DNA from: a bacterium
GTDB lineage: Bacteria; Patescibacteriota; Patescibacteriia; 2-01-FULL-39-33
DNA: 42,699 nucleotides
NCBI GenBank assembly: GCA_029558735.1
Contig: JAKQDP010000070.1
Span: 1-42,699 of the forward strand
Reading direction: 5' to 3'
The notes beneath the pieces are model-generated. The model saw only the letters and a list, made by a program, of their open reading frames with translations, did no database searches and was not told the DNA's origin. The number at the start of each line of letters is the position of its first letter. The first letter of the stretch is position 1. Below are positions 1 to 7,840 of this stretch, in pieces. The position numbers and the translations under genes are program-made.

Positions 1-2
1 TT

Positions 3-113
3 GCTGACTTAAAGAAGAAGTTAAGAATTTGGAATAATTATTACAATAACTTGGAGCATTGCTCTTTAGGCGGAAAGACGCCCAATGAAATGTTGGCTTT
101 AATTAACAATTAA
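3..113 (+). pseudogene. C-terminal end of an rve-family transposase/integrase (cut by window edge)
   Basis: The open frame enters from the left edge and ends in TAA after 36 codons. It contains WNNYYNNLEHCSLGGKTPNEM, read here as WNNYYNN, then LEHCSLGGKTPNEM. This is the typical end of the catalytic core of IS3/IS481-type transposases, where a YN-x-RPH-x-SL-x-G-x-TP-x-E block follows the last catalytic Glu. The real gene may be intact outside the window, so pseudogene here means only partial. No inverted repeat of an insertion sequence is visible in the 20 bases after the stop. Confidence 0.6.
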
Positions 114-133
114 TATCCGCCAAATGTATGTGC

Positions 134-412
134 TTAAAACAGGGAAAGCTTATCTTTGGATAAAACCTTAAAGAAATATTTCCATCTGGGCCCCGATTCA
201 CACAATTCTTTAGTGTCATTGAGGGTTTTGAGGATTGTTTGCTTGGGATTATCCTTGCAGACTTTAAAAACCGCTGCCCGTTTAAAACTTGGAATATTAA
301 GTTCGCCGATTACCCGTAAGGCCAAATCTTGCCATTCGTAAGCTGGTGGCCGCTTATTGATTTTGGCAATTAAGATATCTTCAATTTTTTGTAGCCCTTG
401 GTTGGTTTTCAT
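134..412 (-). CDS. hypothetical protein, 92 aa
   Basis: A 92-codon gene read toward the window start. It is rich in Lys and Leu and has no signal peptide or membrane segment, so it is probably cytoplasmic. The middle (YEWQDLALRVIGELNIPSF, then KRAAVFKVCKDN) reads like a compact helical domain. The C-terminal part (GPRWKYFFKVL) is aromatic. I recall similar small unnamed proteins from CPR genomes but cannot assign a function. The gene sits between a transposase remnant and the def promoter, with its start facing def. The overlapping plus-strand frame of 61 codons is judged a shadow because it has no recognisable domain. Confidence 0.6.
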   Translation of the reverse strand: MKTNQGLQKIEDILIAKINKRPPAYEWQDLALRVIGELNIPSFKRAAVFKVCKDNPKQTILKTLNDTKELCESGPRWKYFFKVLSKDKLSLF

Positions 413-549
413 TTGTGTATTTTGGATAAAAATATTACAATAAGCCTAAGTTTGTTATCAATTATCTTATCATTTTTTTTAGCGGTTAACAAATTCTTTT
501 AATAATCTTGTCCAGCAGCGTAACCAAATTATTAATTCATTATTTTTTA

Positions 550-578
550 TTGACATTTCATCATAATGATGTTATAAT
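550..578 (+). promoter_or_regulatory. consensus sigma70-type promoter of def-fmt
   Basis: TTGACA at 550-555 and TATAAT at 573-578 are both perfect hexamers with a 17-bp spacer. The ATG of def starts 7 nt after the -10 box, which is where transcription should begin, so the mRNA is expected to be leaderless. No Shine-Dalgarno sequence precedes the ATG. Confidence 0.8.
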
Positions 579-585
579 TTAGTTT

Positions 586-1050
586 ATGTTAAGAATTATC
601 ACCAACCCTAATCTAATTTTAAGAAAAAAGTCACAACCAGTGGCTGACTTAAATTCGCCGGAAATTCAACAACTTATCCCTGCTATGCTGGAAACAATGT
701 TAAAAGCTGACGGAGTGGGTTTGGCCGCCCCGCAAATCGGTCAAAATATCAAACTGGTGACGATTCAGTTTGAGGGTGAAACTTATATTATGATTAATCC
801 CCGAATTATAAGAAAATCATTTTTTAAAGATTGGGGTGAAGAGGGCTGTCTGTCTGTGCCGGGTGTGGCCGGTAAAGTCAATCGACCGCGAGCGATTAAA
901 GTTAATTTTATCAATGAAAAAGGTGAAAACCAAATTCTAGCCGCCTCAAAAATGTTGGCCAGAATCATTCAGCATGAATTGGACCATTTGGATGGGGTTT
1001 TATTTATTGATAAGGCTAAGCAATTAAAATCGACTTTGACCAATGGCTAA
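586..1050 (+). CDS. def: peptide deformylase
   Basis: Removes the formyl group from the N-terminal Met of nascent proteins, using a metal ion (usually Fe2+) at the ribosome exit. All three family motifs are visible: GVGLAAPQIG at residues 43-52, EGCLS at 86-90 with metal ligand Cys88, and HELDH at 130-134 with metal ligands His130 and His134 and catalytic Glu131. At 154 aa the length is normal for a minimal type-1 enzyme. The last 8 nt overlap the start of fmt, so the enzymes adding and removing the formyl group are translated together. The start codon follows a perfect promoter by 7 nt, indicating leaderless initiation. No other in-frame start would preserve the N-terminal helix. Confidence 0.95.
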   Translation: MLRIITNPNLILRKKSQPVADLNSPEIQQLIPAMLETMLKADGVGLAAPQIGQNIKLVTIQFEGETYIMINPRIIRKSFFKDWGEEGCLSVPGVAGKVNRPRAIKVNFINEKGENQILAASKMLARIIQHELDHLDGVLFIDKAKQLKSTLTNG

Positions 1051-1990
1051 TCTGCCAACCAAAATAATTTTTGCCGGCACACCGGAATTTGCGGTGCCGT
1101 TTTTGGCGGAATTAGCTAACGACGCGGATTTTGAAATTGTTGCTATTATCACCCAACCGGACAAACCGGCCGGCCGAAAACAGTTACTCGCTCCCCCGCC
1201 GGTTAAGGTCTGGGCCTCTAGTCGTGGCTTTACAATATTTCAGCCGGAAAAACTAACAGCCAACCACCAAATAATTAATGAGCTAAAAGCTCTGAGCGCC
1301 GATGTATTGGTGGTAGTGGCTTATGGTCTAATTATTCCCCCAGAAATTTTAGCTATTTTTGCCAGAGGCAATATTAATGTCCACCCTTCTCTACTGCCTA
1401 AATACCGAGGTGCTTCACCGGTACAGGCAGCGATTTTGGCCGGCGAAAACCATTCCGGCGTGACCATTATGTTAATGGACGAAAAAATGGACCATGGTCC
1501 GATCCTGGCCCAAGAAGAACTGATTTTATCAGGCAATGAGACCAATGAATCACTCCATCAGCTTATGGCGACGGTGGGCAAAAAGCTTCTAGTGAAAACT
1601 ATAAAAAAATATTTGGTTGGCCAACTGACGCCGCAACCTCAAGATCATCAGCAAGCGACTTTTTGTAAAGAGATCAAAAAGGAAGACGCTAGAATTGATT
1701 GGTCTAAGAGCGCTTTAAGTATTAGCCGACAAATTCGGGCTTATTATCCCTGGCCGATTGCTTGGTCGTTGTTGGATGGCCGGCGAGTGAAGATTTTTCC
1801 GCCGGTTGATATTGGAATATCAGACAAGAAGCCCGGCGAGATTTTTCAATGGCAAGGCCAGTTGGCGATTGGCGCCGGCGATAATCAGGCTTTACTGCCG
1901 ATGTTTATTCAACTGGAAGGTAAAAATAAAAAACCGGCCGAATATTTTATATCGGACAATAATGGGATTGGCGGAAAAATATTTTCATAA
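1043..1990 (+). CDS. fmt: methionyl-tRNA formyltransferase
   Basis: Transfers a formyl group from 10-formyl-tetrahydrofolate to initiator Met-tRNA. The N-terminal Rossmann-like formyltransferase domain begins with KIIFAGTPEFAVPFL. The catalytic triad is visible as Asn112 and His114 in INVHPSLLPKYRGASP and Asp150 in MDEKMDHGPIL, equivalent to Asn106, His108 and Asp144 of the E. coli enzyme. The C-terminal tRNA-binding domain, from about residue 210, contains RIDWSKSALSISRQIRAYYP. At 315 aa it is full length. It overlaps def by 8 nt and depends on the def promoter. A 10-bp palindrome (1991-2000) lies between its stop and the convergent Wzy-like gene. Confidence 0.95.
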   Translation: MANLPTKIIFAGTPEFAVPFLAELANDADFEIVAIITQPDKPAGRKQLLAPPPVKVWASSRGFTIFQPEKLTANHQIINELKALSADVLVVVAYGLIIPPEILAIFARGNINVHPSLLPKYRGASPVQAAILAGENHSGVTIMLMDEKMDHGPILAQEELILSGNETNESLHQLMATVGKKLLVKTIKKYLVGQLTPQPQDHQQATFCKEIKKEDARIDWSKSALSISRQIRAYYPWPIAWSLLDGRRVKIFPPVDIGISDKKPGEIFQWQGQLAIGAGDNQALLPMFIQLEGKNKKPAEYFISDNNGIGGKIFS

Positions 1991-2005
1991 GTCGGCCGAC
2001 AGTTA

Positions 2006-3259
2006 TTAATTAGAACAGCGGTCGAGTATTAAGCCGATGATTAAAATTAATATCAAGTCCAAATAAAATTCTTCTCGTAACAGATAGTTGGTATAAATGC
2101 TCATTATCGTCACAAAACTGATATAAGCAAACATTAAGACCGGCAGTAGTCCGGTTTTTTTTGTCGCCCCAATATATATTAGCGCCAGACCAGCGCCCCA
2201 AAAAATCGCCGCGATGATTATGCCCAGCCAGCCCCAGTCGGCCCAATAATTAAATAAAAAGGTGGCGGTTACCCACCAGGGCAAGAAAATCTCTTTCCAG
2301 GGTATGTTGATTTGATGGAAAATTGGAAAAACCGACAAGCGATATTGGCCCCAATAAAAATTATTCCCGTGATAAAAATCAGCAGTCCGCATCATGGCCT
2401 GGAGATTGAAGGCCGGAATAATATAGAGCGGCGTGATGAAATTCAGTTTGGCCGGTATTCTTAAATCCGATAAGTCGGCCAGATAAGTAAACGGGTCATA
2501 ATCAATATCCGTGTAATAATCACGATAAGTGATATACTGGCGCAAAGCCGGAATAGCGATGGAGATTATAATCATTAGCGACAGCATTATTGCCGTTACT
2601 GCCACGATTTTTTTATAATTTAATTTTGGCCGGTTAATAATCAAATAAGAGAAAAAGCATAATAGCAGGGCGAAAATAATCGTGGCCCGCGAGGCATAGA
2701 GGCTCAAAATAATCAGGCCAATAACAATAAAACTGACAGTTAGTATTTTGGTTAGCCGGTTAGTTTTGCTGGTTAACAAAAAAATAAAAGCTAGTGGAAT
2801 AGAGATTCGGGGCAATAGGGCGGCATATTCCCATAAGCCGAAGACTTGGCGATTGATAATGAAGCGCATTTTGTCCGGCAAGCTGGATAAAATCGGCAGG
2901 GTGCCGAATCTGGCAAAGATGTAGGCATTGGCCGCTAAACTAAGGGTGGCTAACAGCAGCATAATACCAATAAAGATCGTTGGTTTTGCTGGTCGGGGTT
3001 GGTTGGCAGTGATGAGCCGTTGCCATAGCTTTAGGCTGTATTTATAAGCCAGATAAAAAACCGTGAAAAATAAAATTATTAGGAGCCAGAATTTAATTGT
3101 CCAAGGCGCCTCATAAGGGCTGAGTCTTAGTTGGGCGATGCCGATTGCCGCCGACCATAGGCTAAACAATAATTTATCCAGGGAAAAGCGGGGTTGACCA
3201 AACAAATACAGCCAGCCAAAAATAAAACTGAGAATTAAGAAGATGATAAATAAAAACAT
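2006..3259 (-). CDS. multi-spanning membrane protein, probable O-antigen/oligosaccharide repeat polymerase (Wzy-like)
   Basis: 417 residues, almost wholly hydrophobic, with roughly ten to twelve predicted membrane helices. A large loop in the second half (about residues 230-320) is rich in Tyr, Asp and Trp (YITYRDYYTDIDYDPFTYL, WGQYRLSVFP). Such a topology with one long outer loop is typical of Wzy-type polymerases, which join undecaprenyl-linked repeat units outside the membrane. The sequence family itself is poorly conserved, so the call rests on topology and on context: three glycosyltransferases and a Wzx-like flippase follow upstream on the same strand. It converges with fmt. An O-antigen ligase or another membrane glycosyltransferase is an alternative. 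Confidence 0.6.
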   Translation of the reverse strand: MFLFIIFLILSFIFGWLYLFGQPRFSLDKLLFSLWSAAIGIAQLRLSPYEAPWTIKFWLLIILFFTVFYLAYKYSLKLWQRLITANQPRPAKPTIFIGIMLLLATLSLAANAYIFARFGTLPILSSLPDKMRFIINRQVFGLWEYAALLPRISIPLAFIFLLTSKTNRLTKILTVSFIVIGLIILSLYASRATIIFALLLCFFSYLIINRPKLNYKKIVAVTAIMLSLMIIISIAIPALRQYITYRDYYTDIDYDPFTYLADLSDLRIPAKLNFITPLYIIPAFNLQAMMRTADFYHGNNFYWGQYRLSVFPIFHQINIPWKEIFLPWWVTATFLFNYWADWGWLGIIIAAIFWGAGLALIYIGATKKTGLLPVLMFAYISFVTIMSIYTNYLLREEFYLDLILILIIGLILDRCSN

Positions 3260-3304
3260 ATTATGGTTAATTTGTCCGAAATAGATATGACAGATTCTTT
3301 GTCG

Positions 3305-4093
3305 CTACGACGAAACGCCTTTCTTTCGAAAATAATACCAAGCACTCTTAAAAAACAGCCACTGCTTTTTTATCAGTTTTTGTTGGGTAAAACTGGCGCC
3401 ACCATAATGGATGATTTTTAAATTCGGTGTATACCAGATTTTATAGCCGGCCTGACGAACCCGTCGGCACAAATCCACCTCCTCAAACCAAATAAAAAAT
3501 TTTTCATCAAACAGGCCCACTTTGTCAAAAACCTCTTTTTTAATCAGCATAAACGCTCCCATCACCTGTTCTACTTCTTGCTCGGTGGAGTAGTCAAAAT
3601 CAGTTGCTAAGTAATGATTAACGGCCTTGATATTTTTGAATATTTTTGGCGCTTTAATCAGCAGCAAAAAGATTGGCCACCAGGTCGGCAATCTTCTGAT
3701 TGACGGTTGGACGCTGCCGTCGGAATTTAGTAGTTGGCAGCCCATAATACCGATCGTTTGGCGGTTGGTCATAAATTCTAAAGCTTGGGCCAGAGAATTA
3801 GAAGGCAGCTTTGTATCGGGATTTAGAATTAGGATATATTCTCCTTTTGCTCGCTTTAATGCTTGGTTGTTGGCTTTGGCAAAGCCTAAGTTTTCTTGGT
3901 TGGCAATCAGGTTTACTTCGGAAAAGTTGTTTTTGACCATTTCTGTCGACCCGTCACCCGAAGCGTTATCAACAACAAACACCTCCACTGCCCCACTGGC
4001 GACAAGCGGTTGATTAAAAATTGATTTTAAGCATTCGGTTAACAATTCGCGAACATTCCACGAAACAATAATAATGGTTATTTTTGTTTTCAT
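3305..4093 (-). CDS. family 2 glycosyltransferase (rhamnosyltransferase-like)
   Basis: Adds a sugar from a nucleotide donor to a lipid-linked oligosaccharide at the inner face of the membrane. The GT-A fold opens with ITIIIVSWNVRELLTECL. The nucleotide-binding Asp lies in VFVVDNASGDGS, the DxD-like motif is LILNPDTKL, and the acceptor-side acid pair is WFEEVDLCRR. The stretch GCQLLNSDGSVQPSIRRLP is typical of the WbbL/rhamnosyltransferase subgroup. There is no membrane helix. The ATG overlaps the TGA of the pseudouridine synthase gene (ATGA), so the two are translationally coupled. Donor and acceptor cannot be read from the sequence. Confidence 0.88.
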   Translation of the reverse strand: MKTKITIIIVSWNVRELLTECLKSIFNQPLVASGAVEVFVVDNASGDGSTEMVKNNFSEVNLIANQENLGFAKANNQALKRAKGEYILILNPDTKLPSNSLAQALEFMTNRQTIGIMGCQLLNSDGSVQPSIRRLPTWWPIFLLLIKAPKIFKNIKAVNHYLATDFDYSTEQEVEQVMGAFMLIKKEVFDKVGLFDEKFFIWFEEVDLCRRVRQAGYKIWYTPNLKIIHYGGASFTQQKLIKKQWLFFKSAWYYFRKKGVSS

Positions 4094-4764
4094 AGATCAG
4101 TTGGTTTGATATTTTTCCATTCCCCTATTTTTAAGTTTCCGAGTTTAAGCCGGCCGACTCTGATTCTCTGGAGCGCTAATACCTGATAGCCTAGTTGACC
4201 CAATAATCGACGAATTTGTCTATTTACTCCTTCTCGCAAAATCAGCTTAACTGTCCGTCCAGTTATTTTTATTGTTTTAATGGGTTGAAGTTTTTTGCCG
4301 TCCAAAACCATGCCAGCCGCTAACTTTTTTGCGTCTTGTCGATTAAAAATTTTGTTTAGTTGCACTAAATATTCTTTTTCCGAGGCAAATTTAGGGTGCA
4401 TTATTTTGTTCGCGAAGTCCCCGTCGTTGGTTAATATTAATAATCCGGTTGAATCTTTATCCAGTCGGCCGACCGGATAAATCCTTTCTTGAATATCTAC
4501 CAACTCTAAAACAGATTTCCCTTGGCTAGCGGAAGCGCTGCAGACATAGCCCAGGGGCTTATTGATCGCCAAATAAATTTTTTCGCTAGTCGGTTTTACC
4601 GGCTTACCTCGATATTCTACTCGATCTTGATGCTCATCTATTTTATATCCCAGTTCGGATATAATTTGACCATTTACTTTGATTTTGCCAGCGGTGATTA
4701 ATTGTTCGCATTTTCGTCGAGAAGCAATGCCGGCCTCGGCCAAAAATTTTTGCAGGCGTATCAT
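4090..4764 (-). CDS. ribosomal large/small subunit pseudouridine synthase (RsuA/RluB/E/F family)
   Basis: Isomerises uridine to pseudouridine in rRNA. An S4 RNA-binding domain fills residues 1-60 (MIRLQKFLAEAGIASRRKCE, KVNG). The catalytic domain carries the family motif GRLDKDSTGLLILTNDG, with the catalytic Asp102. The C-terminal part has REGVNRQIRRLLGQLGY. The 224-aa length suits RsuA or RluB; which rRNA position it modifies cannot be read. It is locked into a polysaccharide operon: its start ATG overlaps the TGA of the upstream glycosyltransferase, and its own TGA overlaps the start of the next one. This genome-streamlined packing does not imply a shared pathway. Confidence 0.9.
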   Translation of the reverse strand: MIRLQKFLAEAGIASRRKCEQLITAGKIKVNGQIISELGYKIDEHQDRVEYRGKPVKPTSEKIYLAINKPLGYVCSASASQGKSVLELVDIQERIYPVGRLDKDSTGLLILTNDGDFANKIMHPKFASEKEYLVQLNKIFNRQDAKKLAAGMVLDGKKLQPIKTIKITGRTVKLILREGVNRQIRRLLGQLGYQVLALQRIRVGRLKLGNLKIGEWKNIKPTDL

Positions 4765-5435
4765 AATAAATTATGCTTGATTTTAATTATTCGTTCCGCT
4801 TGACGATAAGCTTTGACTTTCTTTAGCCAAGGAAGTTGATAAAATATTTTAGGCAGCCAAGAGCTCATGGTGCCGCCGGATTTAATTGAAAATAAGGATT
4901 GCTCGAGCCATATTCCCTGGCCTCCCCTTTCCAAAATCGTCAGCCACAAGTCCCAGTCTTGAAATTTTTTTAAGTTTTCGTCAAAGCCGGGAAAGAATTC
5001 TCGCCTGATTAGCGAACTGGTATGAATGTAGGGCATTTTTTTCAATTTAGCCGGGTCAAACGGCCACAGTTTAAAAGTCTTAAAACCGAATTTAAATGAA
5101 CTGTAAACATAAGCGGCCGCCGGATTTTCTGTCAATTTTTGTTCCATTAACGCCAGCATATTCGGTTTCATTATTATGTCGGCGTCGCAGAAGATTATGT
5201 ATTCTCCCCGACTTGCTTCAAAGCCGCGATTTCTGGCCGTCGGAGCGCCATAATTTTCTTGGTTTAAAATTCTTATTTTGTCCTGATATTTTTCCAGAAT
5301 CGCTCCGGAATTGTCAGTTGAGCCGTCATTAACAGCGATTATCTCCAACTCGGTCATCGTTTGCCCTAAGAGGCTAGCTAAACAGTTTTCAATTGTTTGG
5401 GCGGCGTTATACACCGGTATAATTACACTAATCAT
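4761..5435 (-). CDS. family 2 glycosyltransferase
   Basis: GT-A type glycosyltransferase of 224 aa. The start (MISVIIPVYNAAQTIENCL) and the nucleotide-binding segment IIAVNDGSTDNSG are textbook. The metal-binding acidic motif is FCDADIIMKPN, and the later acidic motif is FQDWDLWLTILERGG. No C-terminal membrane helix is present. It overlaps the neighbouring glycosyltransferase by 8 nt at its 5' end and the pseudouridine synthase by 4 nt at its 3' end. The sugar specificity is unknown. It is shorter than the other two GT2 enzymes here because the region after the second acidic motif is reduced. Confidence 0.88.
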   Translation of the reverse strand: MISVIIPVYNAAQTIENCLASLLGQTMTELEIIAVNDGSTDNSGAILEKYQDKIRILNQENYGAPTARNRGFEASRGEYIIFCDADIIMKPNMLALMEQKLTENPAAAYVYSSFKFGFKTFKLWPFDPAKLKKMPYIHTSSLIRREFFPGFDENLKKFQDWDLWLTILERGGQGIWLEQSLFSIKSGGTMSSWLPKIFYQLPWLKKVKAYRQAERIIKIKHNLL

Positions 5436-6237
5436 ATTTTTTATATTTCAAAGCGCCAACAATCCAGCCAGCCCAATGGGCCAGTGAGCCAATTTTGGCC
5501 AGTGGTTTGACAATTATTTTGGTCGCTAAAGATGATTTTTCCAATAATTGGTTGGTTGAGCTGATATTTTTTTGGCGGTGGCCGATAGTTTTTAAATAAG
5601 CCGCTTTTTCTCCGAATTTAAACTGTTTTTTTAAATAATTAATAAAACCAAAGGCATAATTATGATAAATAATCATTTGTGGATAGTACATTATCCGATA
5701 ATTTTTCTTAGCTCGAAAAATAAATTCTTCACCTTCGTGGCCGTAATCCAAATTTGAATCAAAACCGCCAATTTTTTCAAACACCGTCCTTTTTAAAGCA
5801 CAATTCCCCTCCAATAACACGATTGATTCCAGCGGAATCTCTCCTTGATAATAATGAGGGGCGAAATATTTCCAAAGGTTTTCTCTTAAGGGCTTTACTC
5901 GGCCGGTAATAATATCCTCTTGTCGCATTATTTTTTCTATTTCTTCCAACCAATTTTTATCGGCAACAGCATCATCATCAAAAAATACTAAAATATCGCC
6001 GGCGGCTTTTTCGATGCCAAGATTTCTGGCGGCTGAGACTCCCAAGTGGTTTTGGCGAAAGTATTTTACTTCCAACTCCGAATAATTTTTGACTGTTTCA
6101 GCGGTGTTGTCACTACTGCCGTCATCAATCACCAGGACCTCAAAACTATCTTTGGTAATAGTCTGTCGGGCCAAACTGGCTAAAGCCAGGGGGAGATAGC
6201 GGGCTCGATTATAAGTGGGAATAATAACACTGAGCAT
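5428..6237 (-). CDS. family 2 glycosyltransferase
   Basis: 269-aa GT-A enzyme. MLSVIIPTYNRARYLPLAL begins the fold, VLVIDDGSSDNTAETV carries the nucleotide-binding Asp, and FFDDDAVADKNWLEEI carries the DDD metal-binding motif. GHEGEEFIFRAKK is the likely catalytic-base motif. It belongs to the glycosyl transferase family often found with capsule and exopolysaccharide clusters. The gene starts directly after the flippase stop (6238) and overlaps the next glycosyltransferase by 8 nt, so the order is flippase, GT, GT, rsuA-like, GT, polymerase. Donor sugar unknown. Confidence 0.88.
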   Translation of the reverse strand: MLSVIIPTYNRARYLPLALASLARQTITKDSFEVLVIDDGSSDNTAETVKNYSELEVKYFRQNHLGVSAARNLGIEKAAGDILVFFDDDAVADKNWLEEIEKIMRQEDIITGRVKPLRENLWKYFAPHYYQGEIPLESIVLLEGNCALKRTVFEKIGGFDSNLDYGHEGEEFIFRAKKNYRIMYYPQMIIYHNYAFGFINYLKKQFKFGEKAAYLKTIGHRQKNISSTNQLLEKSSLATKIIVKPLAKIGSLAHWAGWIVGALKYKKYD

Positions 6238-7671
6238 TTATTTTTTTAATAATATTTTCAGCTGGCTAATGTCGGCCTTGGTAATCGCTTGAGTTAAAAC
6301 TATCATTATCAAATAAACAAGGGCGCCAATCGGTATGACAAAAATAAAATGCAGCCGTTGTTTTAATAGTCCGACGACCAATGCCATCACTAGGCCGCTT
6401 GTTGACACTTTCAATAAAACCAGCCATAGATATTTTTTATTGTAGTCGATAATCTGACAGGCGACTGATATTCCCAAGAAGAAGAGCAAGCCATAGCTCA
6501 GTAAAGTGGCTAGCGCCGAACCGACATAGCTCCAGAGAGGAATTAGAATTAAATTGGCAATGACGCTAAAAATAGCCACGATAGCCAGATTGATGGTATT
6601 TCTGGTTTGTTTATTGCAGGCGTTGAGCAAGGCCCCAACAGGAAAAGACAAAAAGATAAACACTAGGGCGGCCATCATTAATTGAAGCGCTGGTCCGGCC
6701 GGGGCGTATTCGGCTCCGAAAATCGGACCGATTAATTTATCGGCCATTAGAATAGCGCCGATCGAAATCGGCAGAGACAAAAGCAACAAATAGTGGAGTG
6801 ATTTGACAAAGGTTTTGCTTAATAGTTCTTTAGCGTTGGCGTAATAATGGCAAAAGGCCGGATAAATGCTGGCCGAAAAAGCCACCCCAATAAATTGCAG
6901 GGCAAAAGTGATTTTATAAGCGACGCTGTATAAGCCGACTGCTCGGTCATCGGCCAATTTGGACAAGAGAATTGTGTCGATAGTTGAATAAATCCGAATA
7001 AAAAAAGCGGCAATGCCAAATGGCAAGGCCAGGACCAGCATGGTTTTGAAAAATTGAAAATTAAAATTAATTCTAAAGAGTAGGCGATATTTAAATTTCA
7101 GGGCGGAATAAGAAATTAACAAATTAAGACCGCTACCAATTAAATAGACGCTGATTAGCGCCAACATTCCCCAGTTGAGCCATAAAACAATAAAGCCGCA
7201 AATCATCACCGCTCCCTGATTAAGGATTACCCCCAGACTTTCGAATTTAAGATTTTGATAACCCCTCAAAATAGAGAAAAAACTCAAAGCGAAAGAATCA
7301 ATCAACATGACTATGGCAGCAATATACACTAATTGTTTGGTAAGCGGCGGATAATTCAGCCAGTTGATTATTAAGATAATGGCTCCGTAGATAACCAATG
7401 AAAGAAGCAATTTCCAGCCGAGAGTATTGGCCAGATATTTTTCCGCTGCTTTTTTGTCTCGAGCGCTTTCCCTGATTAACACTTGGCTTAATCCAAAATC
7501 CATTAACATAGCAAAAATGGTGGTGAAGCTCAGGGCAAAAGATAATTTGCCGGTATTTTCCACCCCAATAATCCTGGCAAAAAAGATAAAATAAATAAAA
7601 GACAAGGCCTTTTGGGTGGCCAAGGCAATACTGAATAGGGTGGTATTTTTGGCTAATTTTCCATTATCCAT
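6238..7671 (-). CDS. polysaccharide repeat-unit flippase (Wzx/MATE-like, PST family)
   Basis: A 477-aa membrane protein with about 12-14 hydrophobic helices. The first 100 residues (LFSIALATQKALSFIYFIFF, IGVENTGKLSFALSF) match the start of polysaccharide transporters of the MOP superfamily, which move undecaprenyl-linked oligosaccharide across the membrane. Later segments such as VAYKITFALQFIGVAFSASI and FGAEYAPAGPALQLMM are also typical. It heads the minus-strand glycan operon, with a 10-bp inverted repeat just upstream. Together with the Wzy-like gene and three GT2 genes it implies a Wzx/Wzy-type pathway. No chain-length regulator (Wzz) or initiating transferase lies next to it; the WecA-like gene at 37 kb could start the chain. 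Confidence 0.85.
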   Translation of the reverse strand: MDNGKLAKNTTLFSIALATQKALSFIYFIFFARIIGVENTGKLSFALSFTTIFAMLMDFGLSQVLIRESARDKKAAEKYLANTLGWKLLLSLVIYGAIILIINWLNYPPLTKQLVYIAAIVMLIDSFALSFFSILRGYQNLKFESLGVILNQGAVMICGFIVLWLNWGMLALISVYLIGSGLNLLISYSALKFKYRLLFRINFNFQFFKTMLVLALPFGIAAFFIRIYSTIDTILLSKLADDRAVGLYSVAYKITFALQFIGVAFSASIYPAFCHYYANAKELLSKTFVKSLHYLLLLSLPISIGAILMADKLIGPIFGAEYAPAGPALQLMMAALVFIFLSFPVGALLNACNKQTRNTINLAIVAIFSVIANLILIPLWSYVGSALATLLSYGLLFFLGISVACQIIDYNKKYLWLVLLKVSTSGLVMALVVGLLKQRLHFIFVIPIGALVYLIMIVLTQAITKADISQLKILLKK

Positions 7672-7684
7672 TATTAGCTATTAT

Positions 7685-7711
7685 AGCTGGATTTTGCCGA
7701 TAAATCCAGCT
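7685..7711. other. perfect 10-bp hairpin upstream of the flippase gene
   Basis: AGCTGGATTT (7685-7694) and AAATCCAGCT (7702-7711) are exact inverted copies around a 7-nt loop. There is no clear T-run on either side, so it is not a strong intrinsic terminator. On the minus strand it lies in the leader of the flippase gene, 14 bases before its ATG, and could act as a weak attenuator or mRNA stabiliser. Confidence 0.4.
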
Positions 7712-7833
7712 TAAGCAAATTGATAATAGAAAAATGGCGAGAAATTATGGTTTATTTTTGTCTTCTCTGATTCCATAATAATAATCACTGCGGCCACCAC
7801 CACTACCAATAAGACAATTAAGCCAATTGACAT
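7711..7833 (-). CDS. possible 40-aa single-span membrane peptide
   Basis: A short frame begins ATG at 7833 and ends in TAA at 7711. It encodes MSIGLIVLLVVVVAAVIII followed by a polar tail (MESEKTKINHNF). The first 20 residues are a convincing membrane helix followed by charged residues, as in small membrane proteins or remnants of membrane anchors. There is no clear Shine-Dalgarno sequence. It lies directly after the decayed sugar dehydrogenase, and its stop overlaps the 10-bp hairpin. It may be a chance frame. Confidence 0.3.
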   Translation of the reverse strand: MSIGLIVLLVVVVAAVIIIMESEKTKINHNFSPFFYYQFA

Positions 7834-7840
7834 TATTGGT

